The translations under genes and the position numbers were made by a program. DNA of 64,000 nt. It comes from Pseudomonas rhizoryzae (GTDB taxonomy: Bacteria > Pseudomonadota > Gammaproteobacteria > Pseudomonadales > Pseudomonadaceae). The notes beneath the pieces are model-generated. The model worked only from the letters and a program-made list of their open reading frames with translations. It was not told the origin of the DNA and ran no database searches. This document shows, piece by piece, positions 26,680 through 34,931 of this stretch (within the stretch, counting starts at the first letter, position 1; every line of letters begins with the position of its first letter). The stretch is taken from the NCBI RefSeq assembly GCF_005250615.1, contig NZ_SULM01000001.1, positions 488,999-552,998 of the forward strand, in the 5' to 3' direction.

Positions 26680-29280
26680 TCAGACTTCGACGGCGGCGAT
26701 GCGGGCCTTCTCGGCGCTTTCACGGAATTCGGCGATCTGATCGAAGCTCAGGTAGCGGTAGACGTCCGCGGCCATGCTGTCGATGCTCTTCGCGTATTCC
26801 ATGTACTCCTCGACGGTGGGTAGCTTGCCCAGGATCGAGGCCACCGCCGCCAGTTCCGCCGACGCCAGGTAGACGTTGGCGCCGTCGCCCAGGCGGTTGG
26901 GGAAGTTACGGGTGGAGGTGGAGACCACGGTGGCGTTGGCGGCCACGCGGGCCTGGTTGCCCATGCACAGCGAGCAGCCCGGCATTTCCATGCGCGCGCC
27001 GGCCTTGCCGTAGATGCCGTAGTAGCCTTCCTCGGTCAGCTGGTGCTGGTCCATCTTGGTCGGCGGCGACAGCCACAGGCGGGTCGGGATCGAGCCCTTG
27101 ACTTTGTCCAGCAGCTTGCCGGCCGCGCGGAAGTGACCGATGTTGGTCATGCAGGAACCGATGAACACCTCGTCGATCTTGTCGCCGGCCACTTGGGACA
27201 GCAGGCGGGCGTCGTCCGGATCGTTCGGGGCGCACAGTACCGGCTCGGTGACTTCGGCCAGGTCGATCTCGATGACTTCGCTGTATTCGGCGTCGGCATC
27301 GGCGGAGAGCAGTTCCGGGTTGGCGATCCAGGCTTCCATGGCGCGCGCACGGCGCTCCAGGGTGCGCGGGTCACCGTAGCCTTCCTCGATCATCCAGCGC
27401 AGCAGGGTGATGTTGGACTGCAGGTACTCGGTGATCGACTCGGGCGACAGCTTGATGGTGCAACCGGCGGCGGAACGCTCGGCGGAGGCATCGGACAGCT
27501 CGAACGCCTGCTCCACGGTCAGGTCTTCCAGGCCTTCGATCTCGAGGATGCGGCCGGAGAAGATGTTCTTCTTGCCCTTCTTTTCGACGGTCAGCAGGCC
27601 TTTCTGGATGGCGTAGTAGGGGATGGCATGCACCAGGTCACGCAGGGTGATCCCGGGCTGCATCTTGCCCTTGAAGCGCACCAGCACGGATTCCGGCATG
27701 TCCAGCGGCATGACGCCGGTGGCGGCGGCGAAGGCCACCAGGCCGGAACCGGCCGGGAAGGAGATGCCGATCGGGAAGCGGGTGTGGGAATCGCCACCGG
27801 TGCCGACGGTGTCGGGCAGCAGCATGCGGTTCAGCCAGCTGTGGATGATGCCGTCACCGGGACGCAGGGAGACGCCGCCACGGGTGCGGATGAAATCCGG
27901 CAGGGTGTGGTGGGTCTTGACGTCGATGGGCTTGGGATAGGCCGCGGTGTGGCAGAAGGACTGCATCACCAGGTCGGCGGAGAAGCCCAGGCAGGCCAGG
28001 TCCTTCAGTTCGTCACGGGTCATAGGACCGGTGGTGTCCTGGGAGCCGACGGTGGTCATCTTCGGCTCGCAGTAGGTGCCGGGACGTACGCCCGCGACGC
28101 CACAGGCCTGGCCGACCATCTTCTGCGCCAGGGTGTAGCCCTTGCTGCTCTCGGCCGGCTGGTCCGGCTTGTTGAACAGGTCGGACGGGCCCATGCCCAG
28201 TTCGGCACGCGCTTTTTCAGTCAGGCCACGGCCGACGATCAGCGGGATACGGCCGCCGGCGCGGACTTCGTCCAGCAGCACGGGGGTCTTGAGTTCGAAG
28301 GTGGCGAGCACCTCGTCGCTGCCGTGGCGGGTGACCTTGCCGGCCTTCGGATAGACGTCGATGACGTCACCCATTTCCAGGGCGGACACGTCGAATTCGA
28401 TCGGCAGGGCGCCGGCGTCTTCCATGGTGTTGTAGAAGATCGGGGCGATCTTGGAGCCGAAGCAGAAACCACCGGCGCGCTTGTTGGGCACGTAGGGGAT
28501 GTCGTCGCCGAAGAACCACAGCACCGAGTTGGTGGCGGACTTACGGGACGAACCGGTACCGACCACGTCACCGACGTAGGCGACCGGGAAACCCTTGGCG
28601 CGCACTTCCTCGATCTGCTTCAGCGGACCGATGCTGCCTTGCTGCTCGGGGACGATGCCGTCGCGGGCCATCTTCAGCATGGCCAGGGCGTGCAGCGGGA
28701 TGTCCGGGCGCGACCAGGCGTCGGGGGCGGGGGAGAGGTCGTCGGTGTTGGTTTCGCCAGGCACCTTGAACACGGTCAGGGTGTACTTCTCGGCGATTTC
28801 CGGACGCTTCTGGTACCACTCACCTTCGGCCCAGGACTGCATCACGGCCTTGGCGTGGGCATTGCCCGCCTTGGCTTTCTCGGCCACGTCATGGAAGGCG
28901 TCGAACATCAGCAGGGTGTGCTTGAGTTGTTCGGCGGCGACGGCGCCCAGTTCGGCGTCATCCAGCAGTTCGACCAGGGTGGCGATGTTGTAGCCGCCCT
29001 GCATGGTGCCCAGCAGCTCGGTGGCGCGCTGCTTGGAGATCAGCGGGGACTGGGCTTCGCCCTTGGCGATGGCGGAGAGGAAACCGGCCTTGACGTAGGC
29101 GGCTTCGTCGACGCCCGGCGGAACACGGTTGGTGATGAGATCGACGAGGAAATCTTCTTCGCCGGCGGGGGGATTCTTCAGCAGCTCGACCAGACCGGCC
29201 GTTTGCTCGGCGTTCAGCGGCTGGGGCACGATGCCCTGGGCGGCACGCTCTTCTACGTGTTTACGATAGGCTTCAAGCAC
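26680..29280 (-). CDS. acnB: Aconitate hydratase B
   Basis: The 866-residue TCA-cycle enzyme interconverts citrate and isocitrate, and may also act on 2-methyl-cis-aconitate. The start codon is GTG (29280-29278): the encoded [15 protein letters not shown] aligns with the known AcnB N-terminus, and GAGGG lies upstream. Markers include the N-terminal HEAT-like domain, [53 protein letters not shown] and the iron-sulphur cysteines in [13 protein letters not shown] and [11 protein letters not shown]. All are intact. Identity to E. coli AcnB is obvious by eye. Confidence 0.98.
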   Translation of the reverse strand: MLEAYRKHVEERAAQGIVPQPLNAEQTAGLVELLKNPPAGEEDFLVDLITNRVPPGVDEAAYVKAGFLSAIAKGEAQSPLISKQRATELLGTMQGGYNIATLVELLDDAELGAVAAEQLKHTLLMFDAFHDVAEKAKAGNAHAKAVMQSWAEGEWYQKRPEIAEKYTLTVFKVPGETNTDDLSPAPDAWSRPDIPLHALAMLKMARDGIVPEQQGSIGPLKQIEEVRAKGFPVAYVGDVVGTGSSRKSATNSVLWFFGDDIPYVPNKRAGGFCFGSKIAPIFYNTMEDAGALPIEFDVSALEMGDVIDVYPKAGKVTRHGSDEVLATFELKTPVLLDEVRAGGRIPLIVGRGLTEKARAELGMGPSDLFNKPDQPAESSKGYTLAQKMVGQACGVAGVRPGTYCEPKMTTVGSQDTTGPMTRDELKDLACLGFSADLVMQSFCHTAAYPKPIDVKTHHTLPDFIRTRGGVSLRPGDGIIHSWLNRMLLPDTVGTGGDSHTRFPIGISFPAGSGLVAFAAATGVMPLDMPESVLVRFKGKMQPGITLRDLVHAIPYYAIQKGLLTVEKKGKKNIFSGRILEIEGLEDLTVEQAFELSDASAERSAAGCTIKLSPESITEYLQSNITLLRWMIEEGYGDPRTLERRARAMEAWIANPELLSADADAEYSEVIEIDLAEVTEPVLCAPNDPDDARLLSQVAGDKIDEVFIGSCMTNIGHFRAAGKLLDKVKGSIPTRLWLSPPTKMDQHQLTEEGYYGIYGKAGARMEMPGCSLCMGNQARVAANATVVSTSTRNFPNRLGDGANVYLASAELAAVASILGKLPTVEEYMEYAKSIDSMAADVYRYLSFDQIAEFRESAEKARIAAVEV

Positions 29281-29648
29281 AGGTTGACCCTCATCAGTGG
29301 TCCAAATATTGCGTCCGGGGGCTGACGCCCCGAAATGTATCCGGCAGGGGTGACGGGGGAGGCTGCGGGCAGGACCGCCGTCGCGCCGGACGCATTCCGC
29401 TAGAAGCTGTTTTCAAAGTTTTACGCCGGCTGCCGCAGGGCAGGTGGGGCAGCGAGCGGTTGATGAGGCCGCCGCTGCCCAGGTCGCCGAATGATCGGTC
29501 GCCGGAAACTTTGCTCGTGACGCTTTGAAAACAGCTTCGTATCGGACATTGCGCCTATAAGGCTGCCCAATTCTACGCCAAGCCTTTGGCGAAGTTAAGC
29601 GCTGCGTTGTCGCATCTTGGCGTCGCGAGGTTGGACCTTGGTCGCAGC
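29281..29648. other. Intergenic region upstream of acnB
   Basis: No gene is supported in these 368 bases. They contain the inverted-repeat-bounded element at 29403-29538. The acnB promoter must lie between 29281 and that element or inside it. Confidence 0.5.
29403..29538. repeat. 136-bp element bounded by a perfect 16-bp inverted repeat
   Basis: GAAGCTGTTTTCAAAG (29403-29418) is repeated exactly in inverse at 29523-29538. The 104 bases between have no gene. The exact length of the arms and the absence of coding capacity suggest a small non-autonomous mobile repeat. No clear target duplication is seen, so a long-range regulatory hairpin remains possible. Confidence 0.55.
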
Positions 29649-30380
29649 CTAGCGACCCAGATGGGCAAAGCGACCGGTGAAGGGCTTGCCAATGGGATAG
29701 GCCAGGTCCCCGTGCTTGCTGGTACCCAGACCCAGGTCGACCAGCGCCTCGGCCAGCTTGACCGCGGCGCTGACGCCTTCGATCACCGGGATGCCGATGG
29801 CTTCGCTCAGGGCTTCGCGCAGATCGGCCATGCCGCCGCAGCCGAGCACGATGGCGCCGGCGCCTTCTTCGTCCCGCGCTCGCCGGCCTTCGGCGGCGAT
29901 CAGCTCGATCAGGCTGTCATCGGCAGCTTCCAGCGCCAGCACCGGCAGGTCGATACAGCGCACCGAGGTGCACAGCTCGGCGAAGCCGTATCTCTGCAGC
30001 AGATGCTCGGCGATGATGCGGGTGCGGGTGAGGGTGGTCACCACGGCGAAGCGGGTGGCCAGCAGGCTGGCCAGGTGGAAGCCGGCCTCGGCGATGCCCA
30101 GCACCGGCCCCTTGGCCATTTCCCGTGCGGCCAGCAGCCCCGGATCGCCAAAGCAGGCGATGACGTGGGCCGCGCAGCCCGCCTCGACGCCCTTGCGCAT
30201 CTCCTCGATCACCCCGACCGCGGCCACCGCCTCGTCGTAGTGGCTTTCGATGGACACCGGGCCAGCGTCTGGATTGCTGGCGAGAATGGTGGTGCCCGGA
30301 CGGGCGACGGCCTGGGCCGCGTGACCGATCTTGGCGGTCATGGCGGCGCTGGTGTTGGGATTGATGACCTGAATCTGCAT
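29649..30380 (-). CDS. Hydantoin racemase-like Asp/Glu racemase family enzyme
   Basis: The 243-residue product is a two-domain cofactor-independent racemase of the HyuE type. The paired catalytic cysteines are in HVIACFGDPGL and IVLGCGGMADL, and the N-terminus QVINPNTSAAMT is typical. It would racemise 5-substituted hydantoins or a related ureide such as allantoin. GAGG lies upstream of the chosen ATG. It follows the GntR gene by 8 bp, so the two are one transcript. No hydantoinase or carbamoylase is nearby. Confidence 0.85.
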   Translation of the reverse strand: MQIQVINPNTSAAMTAKIGHAAQAVARPGTTILASNPDAGPVSIESHYDEAVAAVGVIEEMRKGVEAGCAAHVIACFGDPGLLAAREMAKGPVLGIAEAGFHLASLLATRFAVVTTLTRTRIIAEHLLQRYGFAELCTSVRCIDLPVLALEAADDSLIELIAAEGRRARDEEGAGAIVLGCGGMADLREALSEAIGIPVIEGVSAAVKLAEALVDLGLGTSKHGDLAYPIGKPFTGRFAHLGR

Positions 30381-30388
30381 GGGGTGCC

Positions 30389-31093
30389 TCAACTGCGTTT
30401 GAAGATGCTGCGGAAATCCGGCTCGGCCGCCGTGGGCCGATCGATCCGCAAGGATTCGCGAATCAGGCGCAGGTGCTGCGCCATCCAGTCGCTGGCGGCG
30501 GTCCCGTCGCCCTGGGCGAGCAGGTCCAGCAGCTCGCCGTGCTGGCCGCAATCGCAGCCCAGGCTGTGGCGCGAGCCATAGATGGCGATCAACAGCGACG
30601 AGCGACTGGCTAGCTGGGCGACCTGTTCGGTCAGCACCTGGTTGTCGGCCAGGGCCGCGAGTTCGACGTGGAAGCGGGCGGACAGCTGGATCGCCAGGCT
30701 GTGGCGACCGCTGTGCTGGGCCTCATGCTCCTCTATACAGAGTTGTCGCAGCGGGGCCAGTTGTGCTGCGTCCACGCGGGTGGCGACCAGGGGCATCAGT
30801 GCGGGCTCGATCAATTGCCGCGCAGCCAGGATGTCCTGGGCTTCCTTGGCGCTGGGCTGGGCGACCTGGGCGCCGCGGTTGGCGCGTAGGGTCACCAGGC
30901 GCTCCAGCGCCAGGCGCTGCAGCACCTTGCGGATGCCGGTGCGGCTGATACCGAAGGTCTCCGCCAAGGTGTCTTCCGGCAATCGGGTACCGGGCGCCAG
31001 GCGATGTTCGACGATGGCTTCGAGGATGTCCTGATAGATCCGCTCGTCTCGGGGGGAAGCGGCAACGGCGAGTGGCGAAGGTACTGCACTCAT
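30389..31093 (-). CDS. GntR-family regulator, FCD subfamily
   Basis: The 234-residue product has a GntR winged helix ([37 protein letters not shown], residues about 20-56) and an all-helical FCD ligand domain. The start at 31093 follows GGAG and leaves the operator TTGTATACAA upstream; a longer in-frame start would place that operator inside the gene. It probably represses both its own operon (with the racemase) and the divergent NCS1 permease. The ligand is unknown, but context points to a hydantoin, allantoin or pyrimidine product. Confidence 0.88.
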   Translation of the reverse strand: MSAVPSPLAVAASPRDERIYQDILEAIVEHRLAPGTRLPEDTLAETFGISRTGIRKVLQRLALERLVTLRANRGAQVAQPSAKEAQDILAARQLIEPALMPLVATRVDAAQLAPLRQLCIEEHEAQHSGRHSLAIQLSARFHVELAALADNQVLTEQVAQLASRSSLLIAIYGSRHSLGCDCGQHGELLDLLAQGDGTAASDWMAQHLRLIRESLRIDRPTAAEPDFRSIFKRS

Positions 31094-31119
31094 GGGCGTG
31101 CTCCGGCGATTTGCGTGAA

Positions 31120-31129
31120 TTGTATACAA
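31120..31129. promoter_or_regulatory. GntR-type operator, copy 1
   Basis: TTGTATACAA is a perfect 10-bp palindrome, extended as AATTGTATACAAAATT. It lies 27 bp upstream of the GntR start. The GTATAC core is typical of FCD-type GntR sites. Confidence 0.7.
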
Positions 31130-31329
31130 AATTCTGGTTGGCGACGACGAGAAAAAGGCTGAGCGGTTATGCGCCAAGGTAGCGCTTCACTGATACCAAA
31201 TGCCCCAGAGAAGTGCACATCTGCACTGTGTGTTGTCGTTGTGCCAGAGCGGTTTGCCGATAAATTCCTTTGCTCAGCCAACTAGTTAACTAGATTCTTG
31301 AGTAACTGGCACGTTCTCTGCCTGGTGGA

Positions 31330-31339
31330 TTGTATACAA
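31330..31339. promoter_or_regulatory. GntR-type operator, copy 2
   Basis: The same TTGTATACAAAAT sequence recurs 52 bp upstream of the NCS1 permease start. Two identical copies in one divergent gap strongly suggest shared control. Confidence 0.7.
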
Positions 31340-31390
31340 AATCAGGCAGGCATCGTACGCAGGTGCCTGCCACCACGGAGGAGGCGATTC

Positions 31391-32836
31391 GTGACCCAGC
31401 ACATTCCACCGGGCTACAGCCCACGTCTGTATAACGAAGATCTCGGCCCGGTCGAGCAAAAATGGAGCTGGTACAACATCTTCGCTTTCTGGATGAGCGA
31501 TGTGCACAGCGTGGGTGGCTACGTCTTCGCCGCCAGCCTGTTCGCCCTGGGCCTCGCCAGTTGGCAGGTGCTGATCGCGCTGCTGGTGGGCATCTGCATC
31601 ATCCAGGTGATCGCCAACCTGGTCGCCCGCCCCAGCCAGCAGGCGGCCGTGCCCTATCCGGTGATCTGTCGGTTGGCCTTCGGCGTCTTCGGCGCGAACA
31701 TCCCGGCAGTGATCCGCGGTCTGATCGCGGTGGCCTGGTACGGCATCCAGACGTACCTGGCCTCCAGTGCGCTGGTCATCGTGGTGCTCCGCTTTTTCCC
31801 GGCCCTGGCCGTCTATGGCGACACCCACTTCCTCGGCCTGTCCTATCTCGGCTGGATGGGTTTCCTGACGCTCTGGGTGTTGCAGGCCTGCGTGTTCTGG
31901 GCCGGCATGGAATCGATCCGCCGCTTCATCGACTGGGCCGGTCCTGCCGTGTACGCCGTGATGTTCGTGCTCGCCGCCTGGATCGTCTGGCGCGCCGGCT
32001 GGAGCAACATCAGCTTCACCCTGGCGGAGAAGCAATTGACCGGTTGGGCCGCCTTCGGCCAGGTGATCATGGCCATCGCCCTGGTGGTGTCCTACTTCTC
32101 CGGGCCCACGCTCAACTTCGGTGACTTCAGCCGCTACTGCCGTTCCATGCAGGACGTCCGGCGTGGCAACTTCTGGGGCTTGCCGATCAACTTCCTGGCC
32201 TTCTCCCTGGTCACCGTGGTGATCGTCTCCGGCACCCTGCCGGTGTTCGGCGAGATGATCCACGACCCCATCGCCACCGTGGCCCGCATCGACAACACCA
32301 CCGCCGTGCTGCTGGGCGCCTTCACCTTCGTCACCGCCACCATCGGCATCAACATCGTGGCCAACTTCGTCTCGCCGGCCTTCGACTTCGCCAACGTGGC
32401 GCCGAGCAAGATCAGCTGGCGCGCCGGCGGCATGATCGCGGCCGTGGCCTCGATCTTCATCACCCCCTGGAACCTGTTCAACAACCCCGAGGTGATCCAC
32501 TACACCCTGGATGTCCTGGCCGCCTGCATCGGCCCGCTGTTCGGCATCCTGCTGGTGGACTACTACCTGCTGCGCAAAGGCCAGATCGACGTCGATGCCC
32601 TGTTCGATGACACCCCCACTGGTGCCTACTGGTACAGCGGCGGGGTCAACTGGGTGGCCGTCCAGGCCCTGGTCGCCGCGGCGCTGATTGGGCTGTGCTT
32701 CACCTTCGTGCCCTGGTTCAAGCCTATCGCCAACTTCGCCTGGTTCACTGGCTGCTTCCTGGGCGGGCTGTTCTTCTATGCCCTGAGCCGCCGCAGCACC
32801 AGTCCGCTGCCGGCTGGCGGCGCCACCGCCGTCTGA
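31391..32836 (+). CDS. NCS1-family nucleobase/hydantoin/allantoin permease
   Basis: The 481-residue product is a 12-helix nucleobase:cation symporter-1 protein. Signatures are YNEDLGPVEQKWSWYNIFAFWMSDVHSV at the start, VICRLAFGVFGANIPA, RGLIAVAWYGIQTY and SGPTLNFGDFSRY. The start codon is GTG 31391, chosen because GGAGGAGGC sits 7 bp upstream; no good ATG exists at that point. The nearest characterised relatives in my memory are hydantoin (Mhp1) and allantoin (PucI) carriers. The racemase gene across the divergent promoter supports a ureide substrate. Confidence 0.88.
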   Translation: MTQHIPPGYSPRLYNEDLGPVEQKWSWYNIFAFWMSDVHSVGGYVFAASLFALGLASWQVLIALLVGICIIQVIANLVARPSQQAAVPYPVICRLAFGVFGANIPAVIRGLIAVAWYGIQTYLASSALVIVVLRFFPALAVYGDTHFLGLSYLGWMGFLTLWVLQACVFWAGMESIRRFIDWAGPAVYAVMFVLAAWIVWRAGWSNISFTLAEKQLTGWAAFGQVIMAIALVVSYFSGPTLNFGDFSRYCRSMQDVRRGNFWGLPINFLAFSLVTVVIVSGTLPVFGEMIHDPIATVARIDNTTAVLLGAFTFVTATIGINIVANFVSPAFDFANVAPSKISWRAGGMIAAVASIFITPWNLFNNPEVIHYTLDVLAACIGPLFGILLVDYYLLRKGQIDVDALFDDTPTGAYWYSGGVNWVAVQALVAAALIGLCFTFVPWFKPIANFAWFTGCFLGGLFFYALSRRSTSPLPAGGATAV

Positions 32837-32851
32837 TCGACCCGCTGATCC

Positions 32852-32888
32852 CCAGCGGCCGGAGTGGGCTACCTGCTCCGGCCGCTGG
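32852..32888 (+). terminator. Strong hairpin after the NCS1 permease
   Basis: CCAGCGGCCGGAG and CTCCGGCCGCTGG form a perfect 13-bp stem with an 11-nt loop, 16 bp after the stop. The T-tract is short (CGTTTC). Confidence 0.65.
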
Positions 32889-32932
32889 CGTTTCGGGCTA
32901 GACTAGGCGTTTTGCTCCAAGGCGCTTCACCC

Positions 32933-33409
32933 ATGTCCACTCCTGTCATCAAGACGCCCTGCGTCGGCCTCTGCTCGACGATGTTCGGCGATCACGTCTG
33001 TCGTGGCTGCAAGAGATTCCATCATGAGGTGGTGAACTGGAATCTCTATAGCGAAGAGGAGCGCCTGGCCGTCTGGGCGCGCCTCGAGCTGCTGCTGGTG
33101 CAGGTGGTGTCGGCCAAGGTCGACGTCTTCGATCCGGCGCTGTTGCGCCAGCAACTGCAGCAGCGCAGCATTCGCTTCCGCCCGGATCAGTCGGAATATT
33201 GCTGGGCCTATCAGCTGCTGGCCCGCGGCGCGCGCCATATCCAGCAACTGGACGCCTATGGCATTCGCCTGCTGCCGGAATTTCGCGAGCGCCCCCTGGC
33301 CGAGTTGCGCGACGCCATCGACCGGGAATTCTTCCTGCTCTCCGAGGCCCATTACGACCGCTACATCGCCCCGCGCTTTCTCATCGAAGGCGTCGAGAGT
33401 CGCGTCTGA
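32933..33409 (+). CDS. DUF1289 domain protein
   Basis: The 158-residue product begins with a compact cysteine motif, PCVGLCSTMFGDHVCRGCKR, giving four Cys in the DUF1289 pattern that probably binds a metal or iron-sulphur cluster. The rest is a helical region with no known motif (DIDREFFLLSEAHYDRYI-like end). It precedes miaE in the same direction with a separate promoter between. Function unknown. Confidence 0.8.
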   Translation: MSTPVIKTPCVGLCSTMFGDHVCRGCKRFHHEVVNWNLYSEEERLAVWARLELLLVQVVSAKVDVFDPALLRQQLQQRSIRFRPDQSEYCWAYQLLARGARHIQQLDAYGIRLLPEFRERPLAELRDAIDREFFLLSEAHYDRYIAPRFLIEGVESRV

Positions 33410-33452
33410 GCGTCGTCAGGCGAGCGGCGCTGCCCAGGCGCGCACCTTTCTC

Positions 33453-33458
33453 TATAAT
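33453..33458 (+). promoter_or_regulatory. -10 element upstream of miaE
   Basis: TATAAT is a consensus -10 hexamer 28 bp before the miaE start, in the 76-bp gap. No good -35 is visible at 17 bp, so the promoter call rests on the -10 alone. Confidence 0.4.
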
Positions 33459-33485
33459 GCGCGGCTTTTGCACGGGATTACGCTG

Positions 33486-34094
33486 ATGTCCTTGCCCGAG
33501 ATGAATGACTTCCTCGGTTGCCGCACGCCGGATGCCTGGGTCGAGGCCGCGCTGCAGGATCTGCCGACGTTGCTGCAAGACCACGCCAACAACGAGAAGA
33601 AGGCCGCCGGCGCCGCCTTCCACTATCTGTTCACCTATTCCAACCGCGCCGAGCTGTCGTGGAAGATGTCGCGCATCGCCCGGGAAGAACTGCGCCATTT
33701 CGAGCAGGTGCTGCAGATCATGAAGCGCCGCGGCATCGAGCACCGCAACGTCAGTTCGGCCCGCTATGCCGGTGCCCTGCGCAAGCTCTGCCGCAATCAC
33801 GAGCCGCTGAAGCTGACCGATAGCCTGGTGATCGGCGCCTTCATCGAATGCCGCTCTTGCGAGCGCTTCGGTGCGGTGGCGCCTCATCTCGACGAAGAAC
33901 TGGGCAAGTTCTACAGCGGCCTGCTGGCCTCCGAGGCGCGGCATTTTCAGGATTATCTCAAGCTCGCCTATCTCTATGGCGAAAGGGACGACGTCGACGC
34001 CAAGATCGCCGAGGTCCGCGCTCTGGAAGTAGAGCTGATCACCTCCAGTGATCAGGAGATGAGATTCCACAGCGGCATCCCTTCCGCGGCCTGA
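33486..34094 (+). CDS. miaE: tRNA 2-methylthio-N6-isopentenyladenosine hydroxylase
   Basis: The 202-residue product is a ferritin-like diiron monooxygenase that hydroxylates the isopentenyl side chain of ms2i6A37 in tRNA, using O2. Iron ligands are visible in the helices HANNEKKAAGAAFH, REELRHFEQVL, IGAFIECRSCERF and ASEARHFQDYL. Length and motifs match MiaE. It ends 6 bp from the convergent endA stop, with no terminator between them. Confidence 0.95.
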   Translation: MSLPEMNDFLGCRTPDAWVEAALQDLPTLLQDHANNEKKAAGAAFHYLFTYSNRAELSWKMSRIAREELRHFEQVLQIMKRRGIEHRNVSSARYAGALRKLCRNHEPLKLTDSLVIGAFIECRSCERFGAVAPHLDEELGKFYSGLLASEARHFQDYLKLAYLYGERDDVDAKIAEVRALEVELITSSDQEMRFHSGIPSAA

Positions 34095-34100
34095 CCCAGC

Positions 34101-34793
34101 TCATTTGCAGGCCTTGGTCTCGCCGACGTAGGGGTTGCCGCGGCCCATGATGCAGGCCAGGCGCTGGTTGCGCTGGCGCTCCCAGGCCTCCGGCGGATAC
34201 TGCTTGGTCCAGGCGGTGTAGAGCTGGCGATCCTGCTTGGACAGGCGCAGGCCGTAGCGGTCGCTCATATAGAAGTAGGTGCGCGCCACCATGCCGCGGA
34301 TCTCCGGGCGGGGCATGGCGGTCTTGGCCTTGAAGTCCACCACCATCTGGCAGGCGCCGTACTGGGTCGGCTTCTGCGGTAGCCAGCCGAAGGTGAAATT
34401 GCTGCGGTCGCCATTCACCTCGCCGACCACCGGTACCAGGTTGAACAGATCCGCCTCGGCCTGCTGATACACCGGATCGTGGGCCGTGCAGTTCTTGCGA
34501 CCGCCTTTCTGCCAGCACTGCCGCTGATGGCCGATCACCCAGGCCGGCACGATGTGTTCCCACTCGATCCGGCTGGCGCGCTGGGCGCTCTTGCGCGGGA
34601 CATAGCCGCAACTCTTGAGATCCACGGTCTTGCCGCTGTAATGGCAGCCGCAATAGAAGTCCACGCTCTGCTTGGCGTAGAGCTTGGCGGCTACCACCTT
34701 GGCCTCGCGAAAGGTGCGGGGTGGTTCAGGGGTCGCCAGGGCTGTCAGGGAGGCCAGGGTCAGGCAGAGCAGCAGGGCGGGGCGCAACGACAT
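34101..34793 (-). CDS. endA: Endonuclease I, secreted
   Basis: The 230-residue product has a signal peptide (SLRPALLLCLTLASLTALA) and the endonuclease I fold. It has the His-metal finger core in RIEWEHIVPAWVIG, NLVPVVGEVNGDRSNF and several conserved cysteines. It acts as a periplasmic or secreted nonspecific DNase. The start at MSLRP removes a 14-residue in-frame extension that would bury the signal peptide. Confidence 0.93.
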   Translation of the reverse strand: MSLRPALLLCLTLASLTALATPEPPRTFREAKVVAAKLYAKQSVDFYCGCHYSGKTVDLKSCGYVPRKSAQRASRIEWEHIVPAWVIGHQRQCWQKGGRKNCTAHDPVYQQAEADLFNLVPVVGEVNGDRSNFTFGWLPQKPTQYGACQMVVDFKAKTAMPRPEIRGMVARTYFYMSDRYGLRLSKQDRQLYTAWTKQYPPEAWERQRNQRLACIMGRGNPYVGETKACK

Positions 34794-34931
34794 GGAGAAT
34801 CCGTCCGAAAAAGCGCGGATACTACCGACCCGCATGAGGTCGCGGTGTGACTGGGTTCACTGGAAGCCGTCCCGCTCGTGCCCGCATTCTGTTGCGGAAA
34901 GAATTCGATATCAATGACTTAGAGGTAAGGC

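Noticed and set aside
27043..29325. A 760-codon plus-strand frame opposite acnB
   Set aside because: It is fully antisense to a perfectly conserved aconitase, composition is His/Gly/Val-biased, and no domain is visible. Long antisense frames are expected at this GC content.
31094..31177. Longer start for the GntR regulator
   Set aside because: It would place the TTGTATACAA operator inside the coding sequence; the ATG at 31093 has a good GGAG site.
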